From Urechis unicinctus (lineage: Eukaryota; Annelida; Polychaeta; Xenopneusta; Urechidae): a stretch of DNA of 64,000 nt. Every line of letters starts with the position of its first letter. Position 1 is the first letter of the stretch. The notes beneath the pieces are model-generated. The model made no database searches, was not told the origin of the DNA, and worked only from the letters and a program-made list of their open reading frames with translations. This document shows positions 24,237 to 32,639 of this stretch, piece by piece. The stretch lies in NCBI GenBank assembly GCA_034190875.2, contig CM067343.1:33808092-33872091 (forward strand). Direction: 5' to 3'. The position numbers were made by a program, and so were the translations under genes.

Positions 24237-25938
24237 GGAGATTTTCTTTGTATGATTGAAGCGGCATCGGTGTGCTCCCAAAAGGATGTACTTTGCTGGC
24301 TTCTCAAATTGAGCAACATTAGGGGGTGGAACACTCCTTTATGCCGAAAGAACATTCGCCAGTCTGTAACTTGGATATTTCTCACGGAGCACAAATACTT
24401 CTGCAAAGAGGTGGTCAGAATAATATGAAGCATAACCAGTTAATAAAAGATTTGTAATAAATTGTCGTTGAATCATTAAATGGAATGCTTGGTCTTTTGT
24501 GCCAGTATAATACCTACATTGATAAATGGTAACCCTATGGGCACGGCGGAGACTCGTTTATCGTGATAAATGCCAGCATTACATGACTGTCTAATTCATA
24601 TTTATGCATATTGAACAACAAATCCTGTGATATATACCAACCAAAAGTGATGGGAACTTTGCGGCATTCACCACTGGATCCCCCTGTCTGGACTTTGGAT
24701 AGGACACTCCTCAAGAGCTACAAAGATCCCACAAACTCTCTTCATAGCCATTATGCACTGGGTTAGGCACAGGAAACATGAAGCCAGAAGAGTTTTAATG
24801 CAGCTTTCGTAGACAATGAACTTCCGATGCCTTTGCCATCCTCTAGCTCAATGTAACTATAAAACCAAAGCTGAAGGTGCTTTATTAGGCTTATGAGAGA
24901 GCACTGATTTCTATACGTATGCAATACAATTCTATTGTTTACAGGGGTATTTTCAAAGTAAACTATCACTTACACTTCCTGGTAGATTGGCGTGAGTTTT
25001 CACCTGTTTCAACCGTCATTAAATATTGAATACATTTTACTTTGAAGGAAGTGTGTTCTAACTCTCATTGATAATATAACGTGCAGGTGGGTTACAAATA
25101 GCGGATGTTAAGTCTACTTCCAAATAGTTTCATCTGAAATTATTTTGAAGTAAATCCACCATGTAACATATACACAAAAATCATTTCATCTCAACGGAAC
25201 GCAAAAAATCTAAATTTTACAATTCAGACAATCCTTAGTCGCACTGACGTTGAAAACCCCGGACTTATCGGAGCAATTGGGCGTGAACAACAAAGAATAC
25301 CACGGACTGTTCCGCTTAACAGTATGAGTCACAGGGGAGTATCCCAGATACATCTCATTCCCCACCAAGTGGGTTAAAGTTATTACGAAGGAGGGGTGCC
25401 TCGTAACTGCTTTCTCTGTACTGTGAGTATTCGCTTTTTAAACACCCTACATCGTAGTATAGATTCGTTGACTTTTGTTTGTGTTGTAAGTATAATTGCC
25501 TTTGTGTGCAGCAGTATTACACAATTACTGTGAGTTCCCCTCCAAAAATGTTTAAGATTCTCTGGAATTTTTTTGTGCTTATTCTTAGAGATTGAAATAT
25601 ATTTTGCTTTGTTTGTAGGATGAAGATAGAAGAAATTAGTTAGAAATAAATATAAATAAATGTTATACTGGTGTTTGTGTTATTAATCTCACTTGACGAA
25701 TTACACAATTGGGCAATGTGATTGATCTGATCGTTGAATTCACGATGCGCTTCTATGGTAATTAGGTAATGGCTCTTGTCATACGATTGGAGTCATTGTG
25801 AGCTGCGTGGTGAAAGCGTTTAAGATGACTCAAGCGTATATCAACTCTGGGTGATTTCACAATCTCCTCGGATATTTCACCCTCATTTTCTGATCTTTGC
25901 TAAGTTCAGTAATACCTCATGTCAATACATTGGAGGTG
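24237..25938. other. Intergenic, no confident gene
   Basis: A conserved-looking stretch at about 25250-25375 is open on both strands for about 40 codons without known motifs. Nothing else recognised. Confidence 0.4.
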
Positions 25939-25946
25939 TATATAAA
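25939..25946 (+). promoter_or_regulatory. TATA box (TATATAAA)
   Basis: Ends 30 bases upstream of the ATG at 25977, which sits in a CCATGG context. The very short leader is more typical of viral or transposon genes than of host genes. Confidence 0.5.
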
Positions 25947-25976
25947 CTCGAGAGGGTTGATCATTGATCATTTACC

Positions 25977-26428
25977 ATGGCTGGCAAACTGATGAGCGAT
26001 ACAGACTTGTTAAAAGCGGTAGAACAAATTGAGATGGAGCAAGTGAAGCCGCTATACACTCGCTACTTTGCGCAGTATTCAATAGTGGTTTGGAATAAAG
26101 ATGTGGTGTTTTTGAAAAACAATTTCATGAAATGTCACATAGAGAGGGGGATGAACTGTGTATTGGACTGTGAATATGAAATGGCTGCTGTCACAGACAC
26201 TTTGAAACAGGTAGAAGCGGGAGACGACAGTCGTTTCGAGGTCTCAATTGGCACAGATGTGACGTACGATACCCGGTCCCTATGGTGCTGATCAAGAAGG
26301 GTCACGTGACAATGCGTGGGACGAATCCCATCCAGTTCTATGGAACCCACGTGGAAAAAGCGAAATTGATGGAGGAACATCTGATGGTGGTGTACACGGA
26401 CACGCTTGTCGACTTGATACAAACCCTA
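25977..26428 (+). pseudogene. Unassigned virus-like ORF, interrupted by the LTR element
   Basis: About 104 open codons (MAGKLMSDTDLLKAVEQIEM...) end at a TGA at 26289. A second frame continues the protein-like sequence (VLIKKGHVTMRG, LMVVYTDTLVDLIQTL) up to the insertion point at 26428, so an earlier frameshift lies near 26280. After the 4.4-kb element the same frame goes on for about 17 codons to a stop at 30922. No signal peptide, TM segment or known domain seen. Not recognised. Compact spacing to the next ORF (start 30935) suggests a gene-dense source such as a DNA virus or large DNA transposon. Confidence 0.5.
26424..26428. repeat. Target-site duplication CCCTA (left)
   Basis: CCCTA abuts the left LTR here and the right LTR at 30864-30868. 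Five bases, as usual for Ty3-type integrases. Confidence 0.88.
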
Positions 26429-26569
26429 TGTAATGTTTTGATCCATCTGAGTGTTTGAAACTGCAACTCACAACACAACATAACTTGAACAAGAAACGTA
26501 TATTCAACGAAAAGCCAGTCACATCATAAACAAGATAGTGTCTTTTAAAAAGTACACTAGCACACCACA
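26429..26569 (-). repeat. 3' LTR (element sense)
   Basis: 141 bp. Differs from 30723-30863 at one base in the GAAACTGCAAC segment and one in CAACGAAAAGCC. Confidence 0.95.
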
Positions 26570-26580
26570 TTTCCTCCACC
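26570..26580 (-). other. Polypurine tract
   Basis: GGTGGAGGAAA in element sense, directly next to the 3' LTR. Expected plus-strand primer site. Confidence 0.8.
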
Positions 26581-26858
26581 TTAGATAAAACTATTTCTTT
26601 GTCAGCAATACAGATTACAAGCTACATATACTTAAATACGATGACATTATCATAATGTTTCCATCATAACGTTCCAATATCAGGGTTATGCATAGAACAG
26701 CATAATTAGCATTCAGGTCAAATCAAAGTCACTGAGTACACATGCAATTATATCAGTCATACTAATTATTTCAACAACAAGGTGAGTCTATCTGGTGGTT
26801 TAATATTCCTTGAAGATCTTCTGGGGCTTGGTTTAGGTGGTGACTCTTGCTGAATTGG

Positions 26859-27560
26859 TTAAGTTTCTGGTGCTGCAGACATAGGTGGTAATGTATCATG
26901 TTCGGATGAGTTGTTTTCAGCAGGCAGTGTTACAGAAGATTTGTTTTCGACACTAGTAAGTGTTATAGATTGAGGGACAGGTAATATATCCTCACTGTTA
27001 AAGTTGGTATCTAGGCTGTCAATATGATTATTGGTGTCCTCTGCTAGTCTTGTGCGAATGTGGTCCATGTGGCGGCGTAGTACGCGACCATCTGAGATAC
27101 GCACTAAAGCTGATACTGGTCCTGTAACCTCCTGAATTACACCTGGCAACCATTTTTGTCTGGTTCCAAAATTAGTGGTGAATACAGTAGTACCTACAGA
27201 CAACATTCTATCCTTTGCCTTTCGGTCATGGTACTGTTTTTGCTTAGATTGTGATTGCAGAACTGTAGTTGATGCATCTGGTATCAGGATATCCAGACGA
27301 GAACGAGGTCGACGGTTCAACAGGAGTTCGGCTGGAGATTTTCCTGTTGTTGAATGTTGAGTTATCCTGTAGCGTGACAGAAAACGGTAGAGTTTACTTT
27401 CAAGAGATCCACCTTCCATTTTCTGGAGTCCATGTTTGATGACTTGAACGGCACGTTCTGCTAAGCCATTCGACGCAGCGTGATAAGGGCTACTTGTGGA
27501 TACCGTTAGACTTGGTAAACATACGAAACTCTTCACTGGTGAAACATGTACCATTATCAC
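26859..27560 (-). CDS. Ty3 integrase C-terminal part, frame-shifted from pol
   Basis: Starts effectively near 27503 with SSPYHAASNGLAERAVQ, the segment that carries the Glu of the integrase D-D-E triad. It continues through the integrase C-terminal region (chromodomain-free, with GTTVFTTNFGTRQKWLPG and VRISDGRVLRRHMDHIR, a GPY/F-like region) and an acidic/Ser-rich tail. It is one frame away from the upstream pol ORF. The change occurs near 27495-27505. Confidence 0.85.
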   Translation of the reverse strand: MIMVHVSPVKSFVCLPSLTVSTSSPYHAASNGLAERAVQVIKHGLQKMEGGSLESKLYRFLSRYRITQHSTTGKSPAELLLNRRPRSRLDILIPDASTTVLQSQSKQKQYHDRKAKDRMLSVGTTVFTTNFGTRQKWLPGVIQEVTGPVSALVRISDGRVLRRHMDHIRTRLAEDTNNHIDSLDTNFNSEDILPVPQSITLTSVENKSSVTLPAENNSSEHDTLPPMSAAPET

Positions 27561-29322
27561 TGACTAATATCTTTGGTAACCCATGAGTGGCAAAAGTTTG
27601 CATCAAACGTTCAATAGTGACTGCCGATGTAGATGAAGAAACTACAAGTGCATCAATCCATTTTGAGTGCGAGTCAACTATCACAAGGATCATTTTCCCA
27701 CAAACAGGTCCGGCGTAATCCACGTGTAGACGTTCCCAGGGCTGTTTTGGCCATTCCCATGGATGTAACGGTGCAGTACGAGGCAGATTTCTGTTCTGTT
27801 GACAGATTGAACACTCTTGAACAAAAGCAGCAATGTCAAAATCCAAACTTGGCCACCAGACATAGCTTCGAGCTAGTCTTTTCATTCTCACAATACCAGG
27901 ATGTGTTTCATGGATTTCCTTGAGTACTTCCTTCTGACCTTGTTTGGGAACCACCACACGGCTTCCCCAAAGAAGACAGTTATTATCGACACTGAGTTCG
28001 TGACGACGTGTAAAGAAGGGTTGCATTGCAGGTTCTACAACTGAATCCTCTGGCCAACCATACAGAACATGGCGAAGTACACGTGAAATAACAGGGTCCC
28101 GTGATGACCATACTTTCACTTGTTTTGCATCCACACACCGTAGGTTATTGATTACATCACCAGGTACTGGCACTGAGTTTGGTCTGTCAAGTAGTGTCAA
28201 TCTGCTCATAGCATCTGCGTTAGCATTTGCTAAACCTGGTTGATACTTAATCTGATAGTTGTATGCACTTAGAGTGAGACTCCATCGTAGAACACGTGGT
28301 GACACCATCAATGGAATCATTCGACATTCACTGAGTAGGCTTACAAGTGGTTTGTGATCTGTGTAGATAGTGCAGAAACGACCATAAATGTACTGATGAA
28401 ATTTCTTCACAGCGAAGATAACAGCCAGTGCCTCTTTGTCGAGTTGTGAGTAGTTAGTTTCTTCTGTAGCTAGGGTACGTGATGCAAAAGCGATGGGTCG
28501 TTCTGAGCCATCTGGCATGATGTGTGCGAGAACTCCTCCAACCCCATAGGGCGAAGCATCACATGAGATACACAGCTCCTTTTCAGGATCATAGTGGACT
28601 AACACCGAGGATGACTGCAACATTTCTTTTGCTTTGTTGAAGGCTTGTTGTTGTGCAACACTCCAATGGAAAACAAAGCCTTTCCTGAGCAACTTGTACA
28701 GTGGAGCACAAATGGTAGCTAACTGTGGGATAAATTTGCCATAAAAGTTCAACAGTCCAAGGAAAGATCTTACCATGTCAACTGATGAGGGGGTGGGCGC
28801 ATCCACTATAGCTTGGACTTTTTCTGGGAGTGGGTGCAGACCTTGTGCGTCTATTCTGTGTCCAAGATAGGAAACTTGTTTTGTGTGAAATGAACACTTT
28901 TCACGTTTTAATTTCAGTCCTGTTTCCGAGAACCTTTTCAGTACAAGTTCCAAGTTTTGGGCGTGTTCTGAATCAGTGCAGCCGGTTATCAGCACATCAT
29001 CTAGGTAACAACATACCCCTGGAATGCCTTTGAGAATATTGTCCATACACCGCTGGAAAATGCCTGGCGCTGATGAGATTCCAAACGGCAATCTCGTGTA
29101 TTGATAAAGACCACGGTGAGTATTTACGGTAGTGTATTTCCGACAGTCTTTGTGTATTGGTATCTGTAAATAGGCATTGCTGAGATCCAACTTGGAGAAA
29201 GTCTTCCCACCAGACAGTGTAGCATATAAGTCCTCAATTTTCGGGATGGGGTAAGTATCACATTTTGACACTTTGTTAACTGTTGTCCTAAAATCACCGC
29301 AGATACGGGATATGTTGACCAT
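27490..29322 (-). CDS. Ty3 pol: reverse transcriptase, RNase H, integrase N-terminus
   Basis: In order: RT with RICGDFRTTVNK, FSKLDLSNAYLQI, LPFGISSAPGIFQ and the catalytic YLDD (CCYLDDVLITG); the RT/RNase H connection; Ty3-type RNase H (ELCISCDASPYGVGGVL, YSQLDKEALAV, IYTDHKPL); the integrase zinc-binding HHCC region (ETHPGIVRMKRLARSYVWWP ... CSICQQ); and the catalytic core with VDYAG and VSDNGTCFTS. It begins in a different frame from the protease ORF and ends where the third frame takes over. Catalytic residues of RT and the two integrase aspartates are all present. Confidence 0.93.
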   Translation of the reverse strand: MVNISRICGDFRTTVNKVSKCDTYPIPKIEDLYATLSGGKTFSKLDLSNAYLQIPIHKDCRKYTTVNTHRGLYQYTRLPFGISSAPGIFQRCMDNILKGIPGVCCYLDDVLITGCTDSEHAQNLELVLKRFSETGLKLKREKCSFHTKQVSYLGHRIDAQGLHPLPEKVQAIVDAPTPSSVDMVRSFLGLLNFYGKFIPQLATICAPLYKLLRKGFVFHWSVAQQQAFNKAKEMLQSSSVLVHYDPEKELCISCDASPYGVGGVLAHIMPDGSERPIAFASRTLATEETNYSQLDKEALAVIFAVKKFHQYIYGRFCTIYTDHKPLVSLLSECRMIPLMVSPRVLRWSLTLSAYNYQIKYQPGLANANADAMSRLTLLDRPNSVPVPGDVINNLRCVDAKQVKVWSSRDPVISRVLRHVLYGWPEDSVVEPAMQPFFTRRHELSVDNNCLLWGSRVVVPKQGQKEVLKEIHETHPGIVRMKRLARSYVWWPSLDFDIAAFVQECSICQQNRNLPRTAPLHPWEWPKQPWERLHVDYAGPVCGKMILVIVDSHSKWIDALVVSSSTSAVTIERLMQTFATHGLPKILVSDNGTCFTSEEFRMFTKSNGIHK

Positions 29323-30505
29323 CAGATTTTACCACTGGGACTATAGGTGCAGCCCAATCTGACTGAGTGACTCTTTCGATGATACTTTGCTGTTCTAAGC
29401 TGTCCAGCTCCGCATCAACCATATTTCGCAGTGCGTATGGTACTGGACGTGCTTTGTGAAAGCTAGGTGTTGCCTCCGGACCAACATGAAATGTAGCTTC
29501 TACTGTTTTCGCTAGACCAAGTTCTTCACTGAATACATGTTGATATTTGTGTACAAGTTCATTGAGTGCAGACTCACGCAACAAGTGTATGTTATGCCAA
29601 TCCAGACGAAGTTCATTGAGCCAATTGCGACCAAGTAGATTGGGTCTATCTCCTGGAACAATAAGAAGAAGCAGTTGTTTTTCTGTGTTGTTGTGTTCAA
29701 CCAACACATTTATACGACCCTTCACGGAGACCTCCTCCCCTGTGTAAGTTCTAAGTCTGTCTGCACAGGGATATATCTCTGGTTTGACATTGAAAAGTGA
29801 GTTGTAAGTCTGTTCAGAAATGACACTCACTGAAGCTCCTGTGTCAATTTCCATGGTAGTTGGGTGTCCATCAAACAGTAAATCAACTGTAATTGGGCGA
29901 TCGTTTGAACGAACTGAAAACATGTTGTACAATTTTGTATCACTCTGTTCACTACATGCACTAGGAGGTGCTGACTCCTCTTCCTCTACAAAGTTGGTCT
30001 TATGGACTTTTGTTGTTTTCTGGTAATTTTTCCAAGGTGCAGAAGACTTTGACCTAGTTGATGTGTTTGCTTTGTTTGGTGCTGCTCGCTGTTTCGCTTT
30101 GCAAGCTTTGGAAATGTATCCACTTTTTTTACAGAAGTGGCATTCCGCGTCTTTAAAAGGACATGTGTCGTGGTGGTGATTACCTAAACACTGGTAACAA
30201 GGTCGTTGTGTGGTTTTTGTGTGATGCTTTGACAGTTGGTGGACTGCGGCTGTATTTGTAGAAACTCCCTTGATGTCAGCTGTGTGCCTGTGTGCGGCAT
30301 CCATAGCGGTAGTAATTTCATAAGCTTTTTTAAATGTGAGGGCAGTTTCTGCAAAAAGTCGTCGTTGAATACGCTCATCCTTGATGCCACATACTAGACG
30401 ATCTCTGAGCATTTCGTCTAATTTCTCTCCGTAATCACAGTCTTGTGATAACCAACTTTCATGTTCCTTTTCAAATTCTTTGACAGTTCCAAATAACTGA
30501 GACAT
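29294..30505 (-). CDS. Ty3 gag C-terminal part, protease and RT start
   Basis: Opens with the Gag C-terminal region (CDYGEKLDEMLRDRLVCGI). Two zinc knuckles follow: CYQCLGNHHHDTC is regular; CHFCKKSGYISKAC has Tyr in place of the His. Then the aspartic protease with DTGAS, and the RT N-terminal SDWAAPIVPVVKSDG, after which the frame shifts near 29310-29320. The usual Gag N-terminal half (roughly 150-200 residues) is not found between the primer site and this ORF, so the copy is probably internally deleted and not autonomous. Confidence 0.9.
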   Translation of the reverse strand: MSQLFGTVKEFEKEHESWLSQDCDYGEKLDEMLRDRLVCGIKDERIQRRLFAETALTFKKAYEITTAMDAAHRHTADIKGVSTNTAAVHQLSKHHTKTTQRPCYQCLGNHHHDTCPFKDAECHFCKKSGYISKACKAKQRAAPNKANTSTRSKSSAPWKNYQKTTKVHKTNFVEEEESAPPSACSEQSDTKLYNMFSVRSNDRPITVDLLFDGHPTTMEIDTGASVSVISEQTYNSLFNVKPEIYPCADRLRTYTGEEVSVKGRINVLVEHNNTEKQLLLLIVPGDRPNLLGRNWLNELRLDWHNIHLLRESALNELVHKYQHVFSEELGLAKTVEATFHVGPEATPSFHKARPVPYALRNMVDAELDSLEQQSIIERVTQSDWAAPIVPVVKSDGQHIPYLR

Positions 30506-30704
30506 TGTTACAGGTTATTGCACAAAACAAAAATATACAAACGCCAGTGGGTACAAAACTCCGGGCAGACACAATGACAATGCAGTTTTTTGCGGGCGAT
30601 ATTTGCGGTCTGACGCAGGGTACTGCTTCGATGCACAATATACACACGAAATAGTAAATATACACAGTCAATGTTTAACCCTCGATGTGTACAACATCCC
30701 GTTA

Positions 30705-30717
30705 ATCCTCGTCGCCA
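30705..30717 (-). other. Primer binding site, tRNA-Ser(GCU) type
   Basis: TGGCGACGAGGAT in element sense, five bases after the 5' LTR. It is complementary to the 3' end (with CCA) of animal tRNA-Ser(GCU). Confidence 0.8.
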
Positions 30718-30722
30718 AAATA

Positions 30723-30863
30723 TGTAATGTTTTGATCCATCTGAGTGTTTGAAACAGCAACTCACAACACAACATAACTTGAACAAGAAACGTATATTCA
30801 ACGACAAGCCAGTCACATCATAAACAAGATAGTGTCTTTTAAAAAGTACACTAGCACACCACA
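30723..30863 (-). repeat. 5' LTR (element sense)
   Basis: 141 bp, two differences from the other LTR. Followed on the plus strand by CCCTA (30864-30868), the second target-site copy. Confidence 0.95.
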
Positions 30864-30934
30864 CCCTAATAACAGAAAAATCCAATGGACGACAGATAGA
30901 CCACCCGAGTCACCTACAGTAGGATCTTTGTTTG

Positions 30935-31162
30935 ATGGCAGAACCTGCGGAACAAGTTCGGATGTGTATGGCGGACGCCCTCGAACGTGTTGATGAACTG
31001 TATGTGTCACGATTATGGGAATGGAGTAAAGGTTTAATTTACTCCCGCCCCTCGTGGATGGAATGTAGCAAATGGTTGTGTGTAGACTATAAGAAATATT
31101 GGTTAGATTCGGTGAAATCTGATATTGAAATACGTGTAATTAACAGATTGTGTAATGAATGA
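30935..31162 (+). CDS. Unassigned small ORF, virus-like cluster
   Basis: 75 residues from MAEPAEQVRMCMAD, rich in Trp, Tyr and charged residues (VSRLWEWSKGLIYSRPSWME). No TM segment or known motif. It starts 13 bases after the stop of the preceding interrupted ORF, an operon-like spacing that is unusual for host genes. Confidence 0.4.
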   Translation: MAEPAEQVRMCMADALERVDELYVSRLWEWSKGLIYSRPSWMECSKWLCVDYKKYWLDSVKSDIEIRVINRLCNE

Positions 31163-31250
31163 GTGAAAATATAGGACGATGCATGTTATAAAGAGTTAAA
31201 ATTTGATGGGTGGTCATTTATGACTAAGATAGCATGAGAGTGACATCAAC

Positions 31251-31495
31251 ATGACAGATGCATATAGCAGTAGGTCTGTTTTAAAAGGCAAATTACAGAT
31301 GTATACACAACTTACTCAAGAACTGAGAGACAATAAGATCTATAGATAAAAATTAGTATAAATCAACAGCGCTTGTTGGAGCAAGGTTACGATTTTGACA
31401 CGGCTCTCAGTAACGCGATCGAAGCTAGAGAGTGTTTAATGGATCGTTCATGTCTGAAGATGAGGTGGATTAAAGTAATTATGAATATCGGTTAG
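31251..31495 (+). pseudogene. Unassigned small ORF in two frames
   Basis: ATG at 31251 (MTDAYSSRSVLKGKLQM) is open for 32 codons, then protein-like sequence continues in another frame from 31358 (INQQRLLEQGYDFDTALSN) to a stop at 31493-31495. Helical, charged composition. Family unknown. A frame break near 31350 is the simplest reading. Confidence 0.35.
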
Positions 31496-31540
31496 CAACA
31501 AGTTTACTGTTTGTAAAGGTTGAATCTTTAAAGCGATGAC

Positions 31541-31861
31541 ATGGATACTTGTGTAGAATGTGACGAATGTCAGAGAGTCGTTGAAACCCAACAACCGTAT
31601 AGACCCAAGTCATCTGCTCAGGGGGAACAAAGAACCCTGAGGCTAAGGCGTTGTCCTCTGTGTCGCTGCGGGTGTGTTACGAAGGCGATTTTGTCTCAAC
31701 ACTTGAAATATCACTGTAGATACAAGCTCTACATTCACAATAAAAAATTAAGAAAAATCAACAGGCACAACAAAGCCGAGGAAGGTTGCGACATAATCGG
31801 AAAGCTTAACTTCCACGCTAGAAGAACCCCACAACCCTGGTGTGTGTGCGATACCATGTGA
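31541..31861 (+). CDS. Small Cys-rich protein with a C2H2-type zinc finger
   Basis: 106 residues. It starts with paired cysteines (MDTCVECDECQRV). A central finger reads CPLCRCGC ... LSQHLKYHC, giving C-x2-C-x12-H-x3-H. A Lys/Arg-rich stretch follows (KLYIHNKKLRKINRHNK), which could bind nucleic acid or act as a nuclear signal. Not recognised beyond the finger. Part of the compact ORF run. Confidence 0.45.
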   Translation: MDTCVECDECQRVVETQQPYRPKSSAQGEQRTLRLRRCPLCRCGCVTKAILSQHLKYHCRYKLYIHNKKLRKINRHNKAEEGCDIIGKLNFHARRTPQPWCVCDTM

Positions 31862-31969
31862 TTTACTGGATCTGAAATTAATTCGTCACGTGATCATGAA
31901 AAACTCCTAACATCAGCTCGATCATGGGCATAAATAAGCGAACACGGACAGATTTTTGTTTCATTCGGG

Positions 31970-32170
31970 ATGGCGGAGGAGAACAGCAAGGAGTATGACT
32001 ACATTGATGGACCGGTGTATACCAGTCAACGTCGGGGTAGATTTCAAATCACACAGTGGTTTAGTAACCAAGAACATTTGACCAATGATTTACAAATTCA
32101 CAACCGATGGAACGGACATCGTTATCTTCTTTACACCACTGTAAGGCAACTTCCAATCGACCACAGTTGA
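31970..32170 (+). CDS. Unassigned 66-residue ORF with TATA-like box
   Basis: ATG in a GGGATGG context about 35 bases after CATAAATA (31929-31936). A GTCACGTGAT site lies at 31885. The product (MAEENSKEYDYIDGPVYTS) is acidic at the start and aromatic-rich later. No known motif. A protein-like frame continues after the stop to about 32265, so the ORF may be truncated by a shift. Confidence 0.4.
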   Translation: MAEENSKEYDYIDGPVYTSQRRGRFQITQWFSNQEHLTNDLQIHNRWNGHRYLLYTTVRQLPIDHS

Positions 32171-32281
32171 GATTTTGTAAGTTTGCTTTTGGCTGTACCA
32201 TGGTCGATTATCCTCAACGTGGCTGGTCGAAATTGGCAAGGATATGCCACTTATCAAACTAGTTAAAGAATGACGTCATCA

Positions 32282-32291
32282 GTCACGTGAC
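32282..32291 (+). promoter_or_regulatory. Palindromic E-box GTCACGTGAC beside TGACGTCA
   Basis: CRE (TGACGTCA, 32270-32277) and GTCACGTGAC lie next to each other, about 70-90 bases upstream of the ATG at 32362. This arrangement is similar to 23457. Confidence 0.4.
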
Positions 32292-32361
32292 CAACAGGTC
32301 CTAACATGCTCCGGCCATTATTCGACTTCTTCAGCGTGTATGTAGGAATATAGTAGCGAAC

Positions 32362-32631
32362 ATGGATATGATAATGTCCCGCTTCGGATTCTGCAACCCT
32401 ATTATTAGAAACGAACTATTTGAAGCATACTGTAGTAGTTTTTTTGGGTCACCGATGTGGAGTTCAAGACCTAACCAGCTTGTCAAATTATGTAGTGTTT
32501 ATAGGAGGTGTTTTCAAACAATATGGAAATTAGATTCCAGGACACGTGCAAAGTATTTGCCATTCATTTCGGGAAAATTGCTTCTTAGAAATCAACTGAA
32601 GTTGCACTTTATCAATATCTTTTCAACATAA
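32362..32631 (+). CDS. 89-residue ORF, possible LINE RT C-terminal fragment
   Basis: Contains ELFEAYCSSFFGSPMW and a later YRRCFQTIWKLDSRTRAKYLP block. Both resemble the region after the RT palm in non-LTR retrotransposons (LF.AYC.SFYGS.LW, then R.+.W.LP.RTH..LLP). Position and compactness would equally fit a last member of the virus-like ORF run. I cannot decide. Confidence 0.35.
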   Translation: MDMIMSRFGFCNPIIRNELFEAYCSSFFGSPMWSSRPNQLVKLCSVYRRCFQTIWKLDSRTRAKYLPFISGKLLLRNQLKLHFINIFST

Positions 32632-32639
32632 GTTGTTTT

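Larger units (their letters stand above)
26429..30863 (-). mobile_element. Ty3/gypsy-type LTR retrotransposon, 4.4 kb
   Basis: Complete insertion read on the minus strand. The two 141-bp LTRs (TG...CA) differ at only two positions. There is a 5-bp target duplication, a primer binding site, a polypurine tract, and the gene order gag-PR-RT-RNase H-IN typical of Metaviridae. It is short for the group because the N-terminal part of Gag is missing, and its polyprotein frame is shifted twice. LTR similarity argues for a recent insertion, and it must be younger than the ORF cluster it splits. Confidence 0.95.

Noticed and set aside
25250-25440. Possible small nuclear RNA or structured RNA (locally conserved-looking, GC-richer)
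   Set aside because: No match to U1, U2, U5 or U6 landmarks that I could identify, and the stretch is equally compatible with a short repeat.
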